Below, piece by piece: positions 47,401 to 58,113 of a stretch of 64,000 bases of DNA. Source of the DNA: Monocercomonoides exilis (lineage: Eukaryota; Preaxostyla; Oxymonadida; Polymastigidae); NCBI GenBank assembly GCA_001643675.2, contig LSRY02000039.1:736501-800500 (forward strand). Reading direction: 5' to 3'. Made by a program: the position numbers and the translations under genes. The notes beneath the pieces were generated by a model. The model did not search any database. It had not been told where the DNA came from and saw only the letters and a list, made by a program, of their open reading frames with translations. Within the stretch, counting starts at the first letter, position 1, and the number at the start of each line of letters is the position of its first letter.

Positions 47401-50400
47401 AGGCAAGTGAAGGGCAGGAAGGTGCAAATGCATCTTCTGCGTCTTCTTCTGCGTCTTCTTCATCTTCTTCATCTTCCTCTTCTTCTTCTTCATCTTCCTC
47501 ATTCTCTTTGTCTCAACTCGATCCAATCGACCAAGTGGAGTTTCTTCTCGAGAAGAAGAAAGTGCAGAGTGCAGACATCCTCCTCGTTGCCCTGGAGTCT
47601 GAGCTTGTCTGCGGCGGCACACTCGAACGAGATGCAGTTGTGGATGGAATGCGCCTCTTGAGTGATGTTTCGTGTTCTCCTCTTCATGCCCCCGCTGTTG
47701 CCCGCAGTTCTCCACTGGACATGGCAATGCAGCTGATTGAGGCACACTCGCTCTCTCGCTCGATCGACAAGGATGTGCAGCACTGGGCAAAGAATCTGTA
47801 TGTGCCTTCACTCGACTCAGCATTGCAGTGGGCGAAGGATGTGCACGAGCAGTGGGAAGAGGTGCAGAAACAGCAGAAGCTGCAGAAGAAGAGCGGAGGT
47901 GCGCTGCAGGCTTCGCAGTCAACAACGACACTTGCACGTTCAAACACAACGACTTCACTCGCACCAGCCAGCACAGCAACAGCCACAATCACCACATCCA
48001 TCACTGGGTCACTCCCCAATCCTTCTCTTGTGCTGATCTATTCATACTGCCTTCCTTTGCCTTCAACCACACGCGGAGTGATTGTTCATTTGGGTGTTCC
48101 TCCGCCTTCTGCGCTGTCTGCCTTGCCCTCACGTGCCATTCTCCCCTCTCACTTCCTCCGAGGCATCGACACTTCTCTCTCTCGCCATTGGCATCGGCCA
48201 ATGACCACTCCTTTCAATGTGTCGTCTGCTTATTCTATCAGCTCTCCCTCAGTCAGTCCGTTCTCTTCTCCTTCTCTTTCTCCTTCGCCTTCGATGCGTT
48301 CGCTTTCTCCTTTGCCTTCTTCTTCCTCGTCCTTCCGCTCTCCTTTGAAGCGATCAGCAACAGTGGCTGAGATGGAGAGGGAAAGCGAAGGGGAAGAAAA
48401 GAAAGGGAAGAAAGGGAAGAAGGAGAAGAAGGAGAAAGGGAAGAAGTCGAAGAGAGGAGCGGAGGATGAGAGTGAAGTTGAGAGCGAGGCTGTTGAAGAG
48501 ACTGAGGCAGAAACAGAAGAAACAGATGGAAAGAAGAAGAAAGGGAAGAAAGGGAAGAAGGGAAAGAAAGGAGGAGAAGAGGAAGAAGAAGCAACAGAAA
48601 CGGAAGCGTCAGAAGCGGAAGGAGGGAAGAAAAAGAAGAAGGGGAAAAAAGGAAAGAAAGGAGAAGAAGGAGAATCAACTGAAGTGGAAACAGAAGCAGA
48701 AGGTGAAGGAGAAGAAGGGAAGAAAAAGAAGAAGTCAAAGAAATCCAAAAAGGGAGGAGACGAAGAAGCAACTGAGACTGAAGCAGAAGCAGAAGGAGGA
48801 GCAGAAGAAGGGAAGAAGAAGAAGAAAGGTAAAAAAGGAAAGAAAGGAGAGGAATCGGAAGCAGAAGCAGAAGCTACGGAAGCTGAAACAGAAGCATCAG
48901 AAGGAGGAAAGAAAGGGAAGAAAGGCAAAAAGGGGAAGAAAGGGAAAGAAGGAGGAGAAGAAGAGGCAACTGAAGCAGAAGCTACGGAAACTGAAGGAGA
49001 AGGGAAGAAGAGCAAAAAGGAGAAGAAAGGAAAGAAAGGAAAGAAAGGAGGAGAAGAAGAGGCAGAGGTTACTGAAGCAGAAGCAACTGAAACAGAAGAA
49101 GTCGAAAAGAAAGGCAATAAAGGAAAGAAATCGAAGAAAGGAGCAGAAGAAGAAGTGACTGAAAGTGAGGCAGTACCGGAGGAAGGAGAAGGGAAGAAGT
49201 CGAAGAAGGGGAAGAAAGGGAAGAAAGGAGGAGAAGAAGAAGCTGAAGCTACAGAAGCAGAAGGAGAAGATGCAGAAGGAGGAAAGAAGAGCAAAAAGGG
49301 AAAGAAAGGCAAAAAAGGAAAAGGGGAAGAAGAGGCAACAGATGCAGAAGCTGAAGCTACAGAAGCAGAAGGAGAAGGGAAGAAGAGTAAAAAAGGAAAG
49401 AAATCGAAGAAAGGAGAAGAAACAGAAGCAACTGAAGGAGCCGTTGAAGGAACAGAAGCAGAAGGAGACGGGAAGAAAGGGAAGAAATCGAAGAAAGGAA
49501 AGAAAGGTAAAGAGGAAGAAGCAACAGAAGCTGAAGCAACTGCAGATGAAGGAGCGGGAGAAGAAGGGAAGAAGAGCAAAAAAGGGAAGAAAGGGAAGAA
49601 AGGAAAAGGAGAAGAAGAAGCCGAGGCAACAGATTCAGAAGCAATTGCAGATGAAGCAGAGGGAAAGAAATCGAAGAAAGGCAAAAAAGGCAAGAAAGGA
49701 GGAGAGGAGGAAGCAACAGAAGCTGAAGCAGAAGCAACTGAAACAGAAGAAGGTGGAAAGAAAGGGAAGAAAGGGAAGAAGTCGAAGAAAGGAGGAGAAG
49801 AAGAGACAACAGAAGCAGAAGGAGAAGAGGCAGAAGGAGGGAAGAAGAGCAAGAAGAGCAAGAAGGGAAAGAAAGGTGCTGAAGAAGAAGCTACTGAAGC
49901 AGAAGCAACGGAAGTTGAAGGAGAAGGGAAGAAGGGGAAGAAGGGGAAGAAAGGGAGGAAAGGGAAAAAGGGTGAAGAAGAAGTGACGGAAGCTGAGGAA
50001 ACAAGTGGAAAGAAAGGGAAGAAGAGCAAAAAGGGAAAGAAAGGAGAGGAAGAAGCAGAAGCAACAGAGGCAGAAGCGGAGGAAGGGAAGAAGGGAAAGA
50101 AGGGTAAAAAAGGAAAGAAAGGAACAAAAGAAGAAGAAACAGCAGCTGAAGAAGCAACAGAAGCAGAAGAAGGAGGAAAGAAATCTAAAAAGGGAAAGAA
50201 AGGAAAGAAAGGAGAAGAGGAAGCAGAGCCGAAAGAAGCAGAAGGAGAAGAGAAATCAACGAAAAAAGGGAAAAAGTCAAAGAAAAGCAAGAAAGGAAAA
50301 GGAGAAGAGGCAGAAGGAGGAGAAGGAGAAGGAGGAGCAGGAGAAGAAGCGTTTGATGACGAAGTGCCAAAAGCGGTGGAAGAAGACGGAGACACAAGCG

Positions 50401-52415
50401 AAATGGGAATGGGAATGGAAGCAGAGCAAGCAGAGACATACATTGGCGACAGTTCAGATGAGATTCCACCAGCCATTGAGGAAGGAGAAGAGGGAGAAAG
50501 AGAAGGAGAAGAAGAAGACTATGATTACATGGGCAGCAACTACAGTGAGTCTGTGCCAGGCACTCCACTGGGACGTTCTCCTTCATCAGCATCGCTTTCC
50601 ACAGAAGGCTCACGTGTCATTATGTCCACACCTATTCTCTCTTCTCCTTCATCATCTTCTTCATCTTCTGCATCTGCCTCATCATCAGCAGCATCAGCAT
50701 CCTCATCCTCATCCAGAATGTACTCTCCATCATCATCCATGCTGAGAAAGACACCAGGTCTCTCTGCATCTGCCTCCGCTGCTGTCATCCCGCCACTCAC
50801 CTCTGCCTCGTCCTTTGTGATGCCTTCGCTCTTCTCTTTGTCTGCGCCCCGTTCCACTCCTCCTCTCAGACGCTCAGCCACATCTGCTGCACTCCGGACA
50901 CCGCCTTCGTTGTCTCTCACATCTTCGCACTTAAGCAAACTTTCCTCGACTCTGCTTTCGTCCCCAATCATTTCCCCTTCACCAATCACGCTGTCCCCAC
51001 TCACAAAAGCAGCATCGTCGAAGAAAGCTCAAAAGAAGGCATCGAAAGCAGGCAGCAGGCTCAGCATCTCCATTCGCTCTCCTCTGAACCCTTCGGCATC
51101 AACTGTTTTGCTACCACCACTCAAGTCATCCACTGTTGCGTCATCTCCACTTGCTTCTTCATACTCTGCTTATTCATCATCATCATCTTCTTCTTCTTCT
51201 TCGTCTGCACAGCTTGTTCAAGTGAGTGCAGAGAGGATGAATGTGATTGCAGGGCAGGTTGGGCAGATGTTGTGCAGACAGGAGTATGAGACAAACAGCA
51301 ACCTGAGCATCACTTTGTATGCGCTCATCATCATCCGCAACCTCCTCACGAACAACGAGACGTGGATGGAGACGACAAAGGAACTGCTGGCGAAGGATGT
51401 GCTGGTAAGATTCACGCAGATTGTGATTGAGTTCTTAGAGATCATCATGCCGCTGTATCACCCGCGCTTCATGCGAACTGCTGCGGGGCTTGTTCCTTCT
51501 CTGCTGAACACGATTGTGGCTGAGAGAGCAAAGGGATTCGGTTCATCATCATCGTCGTCTTCATCATCTTCTTCTTCATCTTCTCCTCTTTTCACACTCT
51601 CTTCTTCATTGGATCATGGCGTGCAGGCATTTCCGAGCATATGCATACCTGCCCTGGGCTTTAAGGCTTATGTGGAGCGTATTGTGGAATCACTTGTGTG
51701 TTGCACGTCTTTGATTGCGCCTTCTGTTCCGGCTGTGCAGCAGAAGGCGATTCAGAACAAGAAGAACGAGACGCAGCTGGACATTTTGGATTTGATAAGT
51801 CATTTTGTGAGGAAAAACCACATTCGATTGTTTGTGCCTGTTGATGCGATCAATGACGAGGCGAAGGAAGCAGTGAAGGAGCTTCCGAGAGAGGTGGTTG
51901 AGAAGCCGAAGGAGAAGAAAGAGGAGAAGAAGGAAGAGAAAGAGAAAGAGAAGGAGAAGGAAAAGAAGAAGGACAAGAAGGAAGATAAAATGATGGAGTG
52001 TGTTGTGATTGAGTCTCTTCAAGCACAGACTATAGTTGAGCAAGCGACGATGACGCTGAAGAAGCTGGGTGTTTCAAAGGGATCAGGAACAACATTTGGC
52101 ACACTGCTGAGAGATGCGAAGTTGATGTTCCCCAGTTCTGTTTGCTTTGAGCGGTCGGACAAAGGGAAAGGGGGAGATGCAGGTGCAGTGCATGGGCTGA
52201 GCCAGTCGCAGTCAATGGCTCAGCTGGGGAATGCATCAACAGCTTCTTCCCCTTCCTCATCATCATCCTCTTCTTCATCCTCATCTTTATCATCGTCATC
52301 AACCGTGCAAGAATCAAAATCAGCGAAGAACGCACCTTCTCCATTGGCTCAAGTGGAAAACAGTGCTGAGCCATCAGATGGGGAAGTAGCTGCAGGAGGT
52401 GCAAATGAAGCATGA
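32437..52415 (+). CDS. Giant coiled-coil/armadillo-like scaffold protein, 6619 residues
   Basis: Exons are 32437-32481, 32543-32689 and 32748-52415. The introns (61 and 58 nt) have GTTAAT and GTTTGT donors, and the upstream exons keep the frame, adding 115 residues to the large exon's first ATG. The order is as follows. An N-terminal helical segment precedes a Pro-rich stretch. Very long Glu/Lys/Arg coiled coils occupy about residues 500-1560, 2010-2400 and 2710-3070, with Ser-rich linkers. Hydrophobic helical segments resembling armadillo/HEAT repeats occupy about 3530-3850, 4860-4930, 5000-5110 and 6220-6516. Two arrays of KKGKKGKK alternating with acidic EEEATEAEATE lie between these. There is no signal peptide or transmembrane helix, so it is probably a cytosolic or cytoskeletal scaffold. 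The function is not recognised, and the armadillo call rests on helix pattern alone. Confidence 0.88.
45052..46990 (+). repeat. Lys-Gly / Glu-Ala-Thr repeat array 1
   Basis: This codes for alternating basic blocks (GKKGKKGKKGKK, sometimes KKSKKGKK) and acidic blocks (EEEATEAEATETEGEG), irregular in length, with no Cys or aromatic residues. It occupies about residues 4166-4812 of the scaffold. Confidence 0.9.
48388..50318 (+). repeat. Lys-Gly / Glu-Ala-Thr repeat array 2
   Basis: This second array has the same basic/acidic alternation as array 1, at about residues 5278-5921, separated from it by 1.4 kb of ordered sequence. A block of about 200 bp at 49750-49940 is nearly identical to 46051-46245 in array 1. 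Confidence 0.9.
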
Positions 52416-53999
52416 AAAGAAATAAGAGAAGCAAGAAAGAAGGGATATTGAATGAGTTATGAAAGAGAGAGAGATAGAGATAGAGAGAGTGTGTGTGTGT
52501 GCGAGAGAGAGAGAGAGAGAGAGAAATGCAATGTTGGAATGAGAAAGATGATGGAGACCATGGAATGTTGCTGAAAAAAACAGATTTGAGGATGTTTTTT
52601 TTTTGTTCTCTTTATTTTGGTTTCGGTCTATTTGAAAAAAAAAGACGAATGACTTATCGTTTTGAGAAAAAGTTAATGCAAATATTGTTTTTATTGGTTA
52701 CAAACTGTTTTTGGTGATTAATGGTGTTTATCTTCACTTGCGCTTGTTGTATTATAAATGCTTTACTGTTGTTCCTAGTTTTTATTTGTGTTTTCTTTTT
52801 CTCTTTATGTTTTTCATTTATTTATTAATTTTTCTATTTATTTATTTATTTGTATCGTATTTGTTTTATTCATCCTGTCATCATCACATAGGTTTTTTAT
52901 TTCTTTATATCTGTATTTCTTTGATTCGTCTTTCTTCTTCAACTACTTCTTTTATAATTTATATTTTTGGATGGTGATTGTTTCATATCACTTTTATTGT
53001 ATTATTTTCTTCTGCTTGTTCAATTGTTTTTCTCGCTCATCAAGCTTTGCTTTTATTTTTGTTTTTGTTTTATCATTCTTTCATTTTTGTTTTCTTTTTT
53101 ATATAATTGTGCGTTTAACATGATTACACATCAATTGCGTTTTTGGAAATTATACGATGAAAAAGTTACAAAAATTTGAACTTGAAGAACAGCATAACTT
53201 TTAACAAACGCCTCAATGCTAATATCGTTTTAAAGAACTATTAATCAAGTGATAATCAAGCAATTTTCTGATTTCATTCGATCTCTCCAAAAATTATTCA
53301 AACACATTCAAATTTTTTCACTTCTGCAATTTTGATTATGATATACTTTATGATCGATGTGAATATCTTTATTCAAAAAATGTTTGTTCAAATAATCAAT
53401 TCGCTGAAATCATCTTTGAAGAAAAAAAAAATTTATGAAAAAAATGAAAAAAATAAATATTAAGTTTGAAAGTTAAATAAAATAAAAACAAGAATAAAAA
53501 TTGTTAGGAAAACGAAAAACTTTAAAGGATCAATGTTTGAAAATCAGGGAAAAAATGAAAGAAAGTTTATTTATTGGGACACATTCAGGAGAATTTTTTC
53601 TTCCTCCTGCTACAAATATTTTAGAACAAAAACGGAAAAATAATGGAAGCCTTATTTTCAAAATCACAACCTTTTTCTTTTTTGCATTGACTGCAGCTTT
53701 ATGAGTTTGCTACAATAAAAAAATAATAGAAAACGTTTGTTGTATTTAAGTTTGCTTGCTCAGAATTTAATTTTCATATTTCATGCTTAATTAAAAGATT
53801 AAGGAAAATTACATTTTTTTGTTTAGATCGTTGATTTGCTTATTTTCCAGAGAAAGAGAAGCATTGTGAGATTTTTGATCCAATCACGTTTTTCAATGAA
53901 TAATTTTTATTTAAAACTTTTTTTTGTTCATGAATTTGTTCACTTTATTTATAACGCTTTTTCTCATTTCAATATATAATGGAAATATTAGATTTTCAA
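52416..53999. other. AT-rich intergenic region
   Basis: GA and GT microsatellites at about 52464-52524 are followed by T-rich sequence with TTTA repeats near 52820-52850. The short frames here are Phe/Leu/Ile-rich and not protein-like. Confidence 0.6.
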
Positions 54000-54011
54000 A
54001 ACATAAATGTA

Positions 54012-54461
54012 CAGTCAAAACCGGATATAATCACATCTGATTTTGCACAACTTTTTGTGACAATATCCGATTGTGATAATATACGATGCTGTTAAACACA
54101 GAAAAAAATAAAAATTAATTTATGAAATAATTAATTTTGGGTCGATTTTTTTATTTTTGGAAATTTTATCCAAATACACTTTTTTCACTTGCAAAATTTA
54201 TTTTTTTCATAAACACACATAATTCAGACTCATTTGAGCACATTTTTGAATAGGAGAAAAATAGAAAATTTTGATCAAAAAATCGATTTTTCAATGAAAA
54301 AATCACCCATAATAATAAAAAATGTGATTATATATTTTCAGCCCTGTGATAATATGCGATGGAAAATGAATGAAAATTTGGTCAAAAATGTCGGTGCATG
54401 GAAAAATGTGACTATATTCGAATGTGATTATATTCGACGTGATTATATCCGGTTAAGACTG
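54012..54461. mobile_element. 450-bp TA-flanked MITE with CAGT termini
   Basis: The terminal inverted repeats are CAGTCAAAACCGGATATAAT at the left and the complement of CAGTCTTAACCGGATATAAT at the right (two mismatches), each continuing CAC inward. TA flanks both ends (54010-54011, 54462-54463). Subterminal copies of GTGATNATATNCGA occur in both halves. No transposase frame is present. CAGT ends with TA duplication suggest a pogo/Tc1-mariner lineage by inference. Confidence 0.8.
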
Positions 54462-54666
54462 TATTTGTTTTTTAATGAAACGAATTGGTTTGTTAATATT
54501 TTGAAAACAAAACTATTGTCATATATAAAAAAATAACATACATTTTGTACACGTTTGACGATTTGCTTAAAAATCACGAAAAATGAAAAATATATTAAAG
54601 TAATAATTTTTGAAATCATATTTTATTATTATTATTAAATTTCGGTTCGAAATTTTCACATGAATA

Positions 54667-55043
54667 CAGTTTGTGCAAAAAATACCGGACATCGCAAAAA
54701 ATACCGGACAAGATCGATATCTCAATAACCGCAAGAAGAAAAATTTTGCTAAATTTCCTCAAAACGTATCTCATCAATGCAAACTCACGTGATACACAAG
54801 ACTTTTTGGACAGCTTCGCTTGAGCTCAGAAAAAATATATATCGAAATCTCGGAGAAATAGAATTTTGAGTTTCTCCGAGATTTCGATATATATTTTTTC
54901 TGAGCTCAAGCGAAGCTGTCCAAAAAGTCTTGTGTATCACGTGAGTTTGCATTGATGAGATACGTTTTGAGGAAATTTAGCAAAATTTTTCTTCTTGCGG
55001 TTATTGAGATATCGATCTTGTCCGGTATTTTTTGCATAAACTG
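54667..55043. mobile_element. Long palindrome with perfect 165-bp arms
   Basis: The arms 54694-54858 and 54871-55035 are exact reverse complements over 165 bp, separated by a 12-nt loop (TAGAATTTTGAG). Outer sequence extends the symmetry to CAGTTT at 54667 and AAACTG ending at 55043, except that the left side has a 19-bp tandem duplication (ATCGCAAAAAATACCGGAC). AATA is present directly outside each end and may be a target duplication. It is probably a foldback or MITE-type element of recent origin. Confidence 0.85.
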
Positions 55044-55433
55044 AATATAAAAAAGAACACTGAAAAGTGAAAATGCTTATAAAAGATATCTACATCTTTG
55101 TATTAACTTAAGAACTTTGTTTTTAAAACAGTGATGATAGTTTTTGCATTTGAATTCAAAATCTCTTCCCAATGATAAACTATCTTAGAAAAAACAACAC
55201 ACCGAAAAAAGTTATGATTTCAAAAAATATCACACATATTGAGATTGCACAGAATTCATTTCATTTCAAACAGTTGTTATTGGTTCGATCAAAGAAAAAC
55301 ATAGCATTTGCTTTTCTTGCCTTTTGCATTTAAGATCATTGGCATTTGCAAATATTTAATTTTTATCAACTATTTTTGTGAAAGAAAAACAATAAGTGGC
55401 ACACTGTTATCAATTCATTTTGAAATAGAAGCG
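55044..55433. other. AT-rich spacer
   Basis: I see no gene or element. It leads into the degraded gene that follows. Confidence 0.5.
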
Positions 55434-56971
55434 ATGTTGTTTGTATTTGTATTTTATTTCGTTATTTTCCAAGATTTTCCCATCGTTAAAATATTTTTTG
55501 CAACAAGAAAATTGAATTTGTGCATTTTCAATATCGATAATTCCAAAGAAGAAAAATTTACTACAGCACGTACTGAGAAATTTTCAAGTTGACTCATTTA
55601 TTTGGATTGAACTATTATGAACATATTTTAAATATTTTGAATTTTTTTTGAAGAATTGCTTCGTGAACTGGAACAGTGCGGAGAATATGAACAGATCAAG
55701 AAAATGGAGGAAATGAACAAGGTTATTGATTTTGTGGATGGAGATGAATTTGGATCACTTTTTTACACAAAATCATTTGACAAAATACACCAAATGCTTT
55801 GCGAAAAAAAATTATCATGGGAAAACGCAATTTTATTTCTGAAGCATATTGGATATCACAAAGCTCTTAATAGCTTTTCTGATCTTGGAATCGAAGATAC
55901 ATTTTTGAGCGAAAAAATGGAGGAAATGATAACTGAAGAAGAAAAGAAAAAAGAAGAAAAGAATGAAAAGCTGGTGACTGATCTTTGTGAATGTTATCTT
56001 TTTTTCGGCTTCTTCTTTTCACCTGAAATGTTTTCAGTATGTGTTCCTTGCATTATAAAAGTCGCATTGAAGAAAGAGGAAAACGAAGAAGCTCAAAAAG
56101 AAGTGGAAATAGCTTTGCTGACTTTGAGTTGCATTGAATTATATAATGTGTGAATATTTCTTTTTCATTTTTATTATGTTTGCTTTTTCCCCCTCTTATT
56201 TCTGATTAGGAAATGAAACAAGAACAATATTTGAAGGAAATAACTGAAATCATCCAATATCATCAGTCCCGTCATAATCTAACAAGACTTGCCTATCAGT
56301 CTGCTCGGCAGTTTTTGATATACAGATTTTACAAAGACAGAAGCTTGAAAGAAGTGATTGTGAATGAGCTGCATTTTGGAAGAGAAGCAGCAAGAGAACT
56401 GGAAGAGCTCACAAGAAATGTGGTATGGAAGAGAAAAGAAGAAGAGGAAGAAAGTGAAGAGAATTAAGAAGTGCGTCAAATTGAAAAATAGCTCGATGCA
56501 AATTTTTGTTTCATTCGCTCATGCTATATGTGGAGCAAAGAAAATGCTGGGTTTATCTACTGTATTGTTCAGATGTTTCGAGCATTAAAGGGAAATCACC
56601 TATTCATCAGCAATGAATGCTAAGATTTATTGAAAACTGCAATGGAAAATAGAGCAGTGAAGATAGAAGCTTTGCTGAAGGAAGGTGCAATTGATCTGAT
56701 TTCAGGGGAAATGAAGCAATCAACTTTGAAGTATATATTCATTAAGGATTGTTTGTTTTTCTTTATGAATATTTCGGAAAGATTTGTAGAAAAGGAGAAA
56801 GATGAAATGGAACAAGCGAAAAAAAAGGCAATCCTTATGGAGATATTTGAAAGCATGGAGGAAGAAGGATACGAAGATGAAATCATAAGCTTTCATGAAA
56901 TTATTTCTTTTCGGAACACAAGGTATTATAGTTTATCAACAAAATTAGCAGATCACTTTGTGAATGTTTGA
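55434..56971 (+). pseudogene. Decayed member of an oxymonad-type multigene family, copy 1
   Basis: The probable exons are 55434-55587, 55654-56147 and 56210-56971. Both introns are GT-AG (66 and 62 nt) and join in frame (TEKFS-K-LLRELEQC; ELYN-EMKQEQYLKE). The encoded protein is helical and Glu/Lys-rich, with segments such as KKMEEMNKVIDF, ENAILFLKHIGYHKAL, EEEKKKEEKNEKLVTDLCEC and FESMEEEGYEDEI. The third exon stays in one frame to its TGA but has three in-frame stops: TAA 56465-56467, TAG 56489-56491 and TAA 56621-56623. The protein-like sequence resumes after each (for example WSKENAGFIYCIVQMFRALK and AMENRAVKIEALLKEGAIDL). I recall a large Monocercomonoides family of this form; that is memory, not a search. 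The first exon's start is uncertain. Confidence 0.65.
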
Positions 56972-57687
56972 GAAAAAGAGAATCATTTCATTCTGTAGCT
57001 CAAAAATTATGTTTTTCGTATTTATTCATTTCACAAAATCTGAAACAAAATTTACAGAGTTATTTTTATGAATGCTTTTATTTCCTTTTTCAAAACAAGA
57101 AAGAATATGAAATTTGAGTTTTTCTTTTTTTTCCATGAAGCACATTCATTGAAATCCTTCCTTCTTCATTTCAATTGTCCTTCTTTCCATTCCAAAAACA
57201 ATCAGAGCTGAATTCTCTTTTTTTTCTTTCTCTTTCACTTTTTTCTCTCAGAAATCTTTTTGTGATATTTCACCAGAACTTGTTTCATTGAACATCACTT
57301 CCATTTCACTCGTCATCTGAAAGCGGCTGAACGCCAATTTATTCGAAATGCACGTTGTCTTCCTTGTCCAAATAGAAGGGGAATGAAAGATAAAAAAGAA
57401 GATGACAATCGTTGAAATGAAGATGAAAGCTGTGTGAATGAGTGAACAAATGAGAAAGAAAGAGTGTGTGAGAAAGAGCAAAGTCGAAGCAGAATATGAT
57501 AATTTCAACAATGAATGAAATGAGCGAAGAATTGGAATGTTTTTATTCAATAATCTTCTTGTTCAACTGAAAATGTCACTCCCGAATGAAATCTCTTTTC
57601 TTCTATTTTCATTTCTCTTCTTTTTAGAGATGAAAATGAAATGAATGAAAATGCATTTCACATTCTCTTCACAGACCCCTGCAACAA

Positions 57688-58113
57688 TCAGAAATAGTTA
57701 ACAGCAATAGAAAAAATTCGCACACTTCATTTATCAAAACAAAAAGTTTCATAAATGTTTGTCGTTCCATTTTCATTTCCATTTTCTTCCATCTTCTCAA
57801 ACACTTTTCTTTTCGACTCTCTTCGCCTTGCCTCTTCAGCTTTCCAATCTGTGTTTTCTTTCGATCTTTCACAATTGTTTGTAAAAAATTCCCAATTAAT
57901 CAAACAATTTTGAGCAACTTTTGCTTGACTGAATGATTTCCCCCAAAACAGCCTTTGCAGCTCATTTGCCCAGCAAGATTTCTTCATCCACAACTCTGTT
58001 TCTTGCAATATCTCTTCAAGCGCAAATGATTTGCTTTTATTTTCTCTGAACTGATTATTCGGTTCATTAAATGACCTCGTTGTGCAGCAGACAGCCTTAA
58101 ATATATGTTTCAT
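57688..58113 (-). pseudogene. Decayed member of the same family, copy 2 (3' part)
   Basis: On the minus strand the segments CERSKENTDWKAEEARRRES, KRKVFEKMEENGNENG and NIYETFCFDK align with SERFVEKEKDEMEQAKKKA, IFESMEEEGYEDE and SFHEIISFRN of copy 1. After an in-frame TGA (57727-57729) the frame goes on with SVRIFSIAVNYF and a second TGA at 57688-57690, like the normal C-terminus. Upstream parts are not recognisable. The copy is tail-to-tail with copy 1. Confidence 0.45.

Noticed and set aside
44756-50476. Long minus-strand open frames (44756-47188 and 48230-50476) rich in Phe, Pro and Ser
   Set aside because: They are the complements of the KKGKKG/EEEATEAE arrays: AAG GGA and GAA read backwards give FFPF and SSS. 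They carry no domains, and the plus-strand frame is continuous for 19.7 kb with ordered segments.
56465-56623. Alternative genetic code with TAA and TAG as Gln
   Set aside because: No in-frame TAA or TAG is found in the LRR giant, scaffold, kinase or either surface gene, all of which use CAA and CAG freely, and the surface pseudokinase gene ends with TAA.
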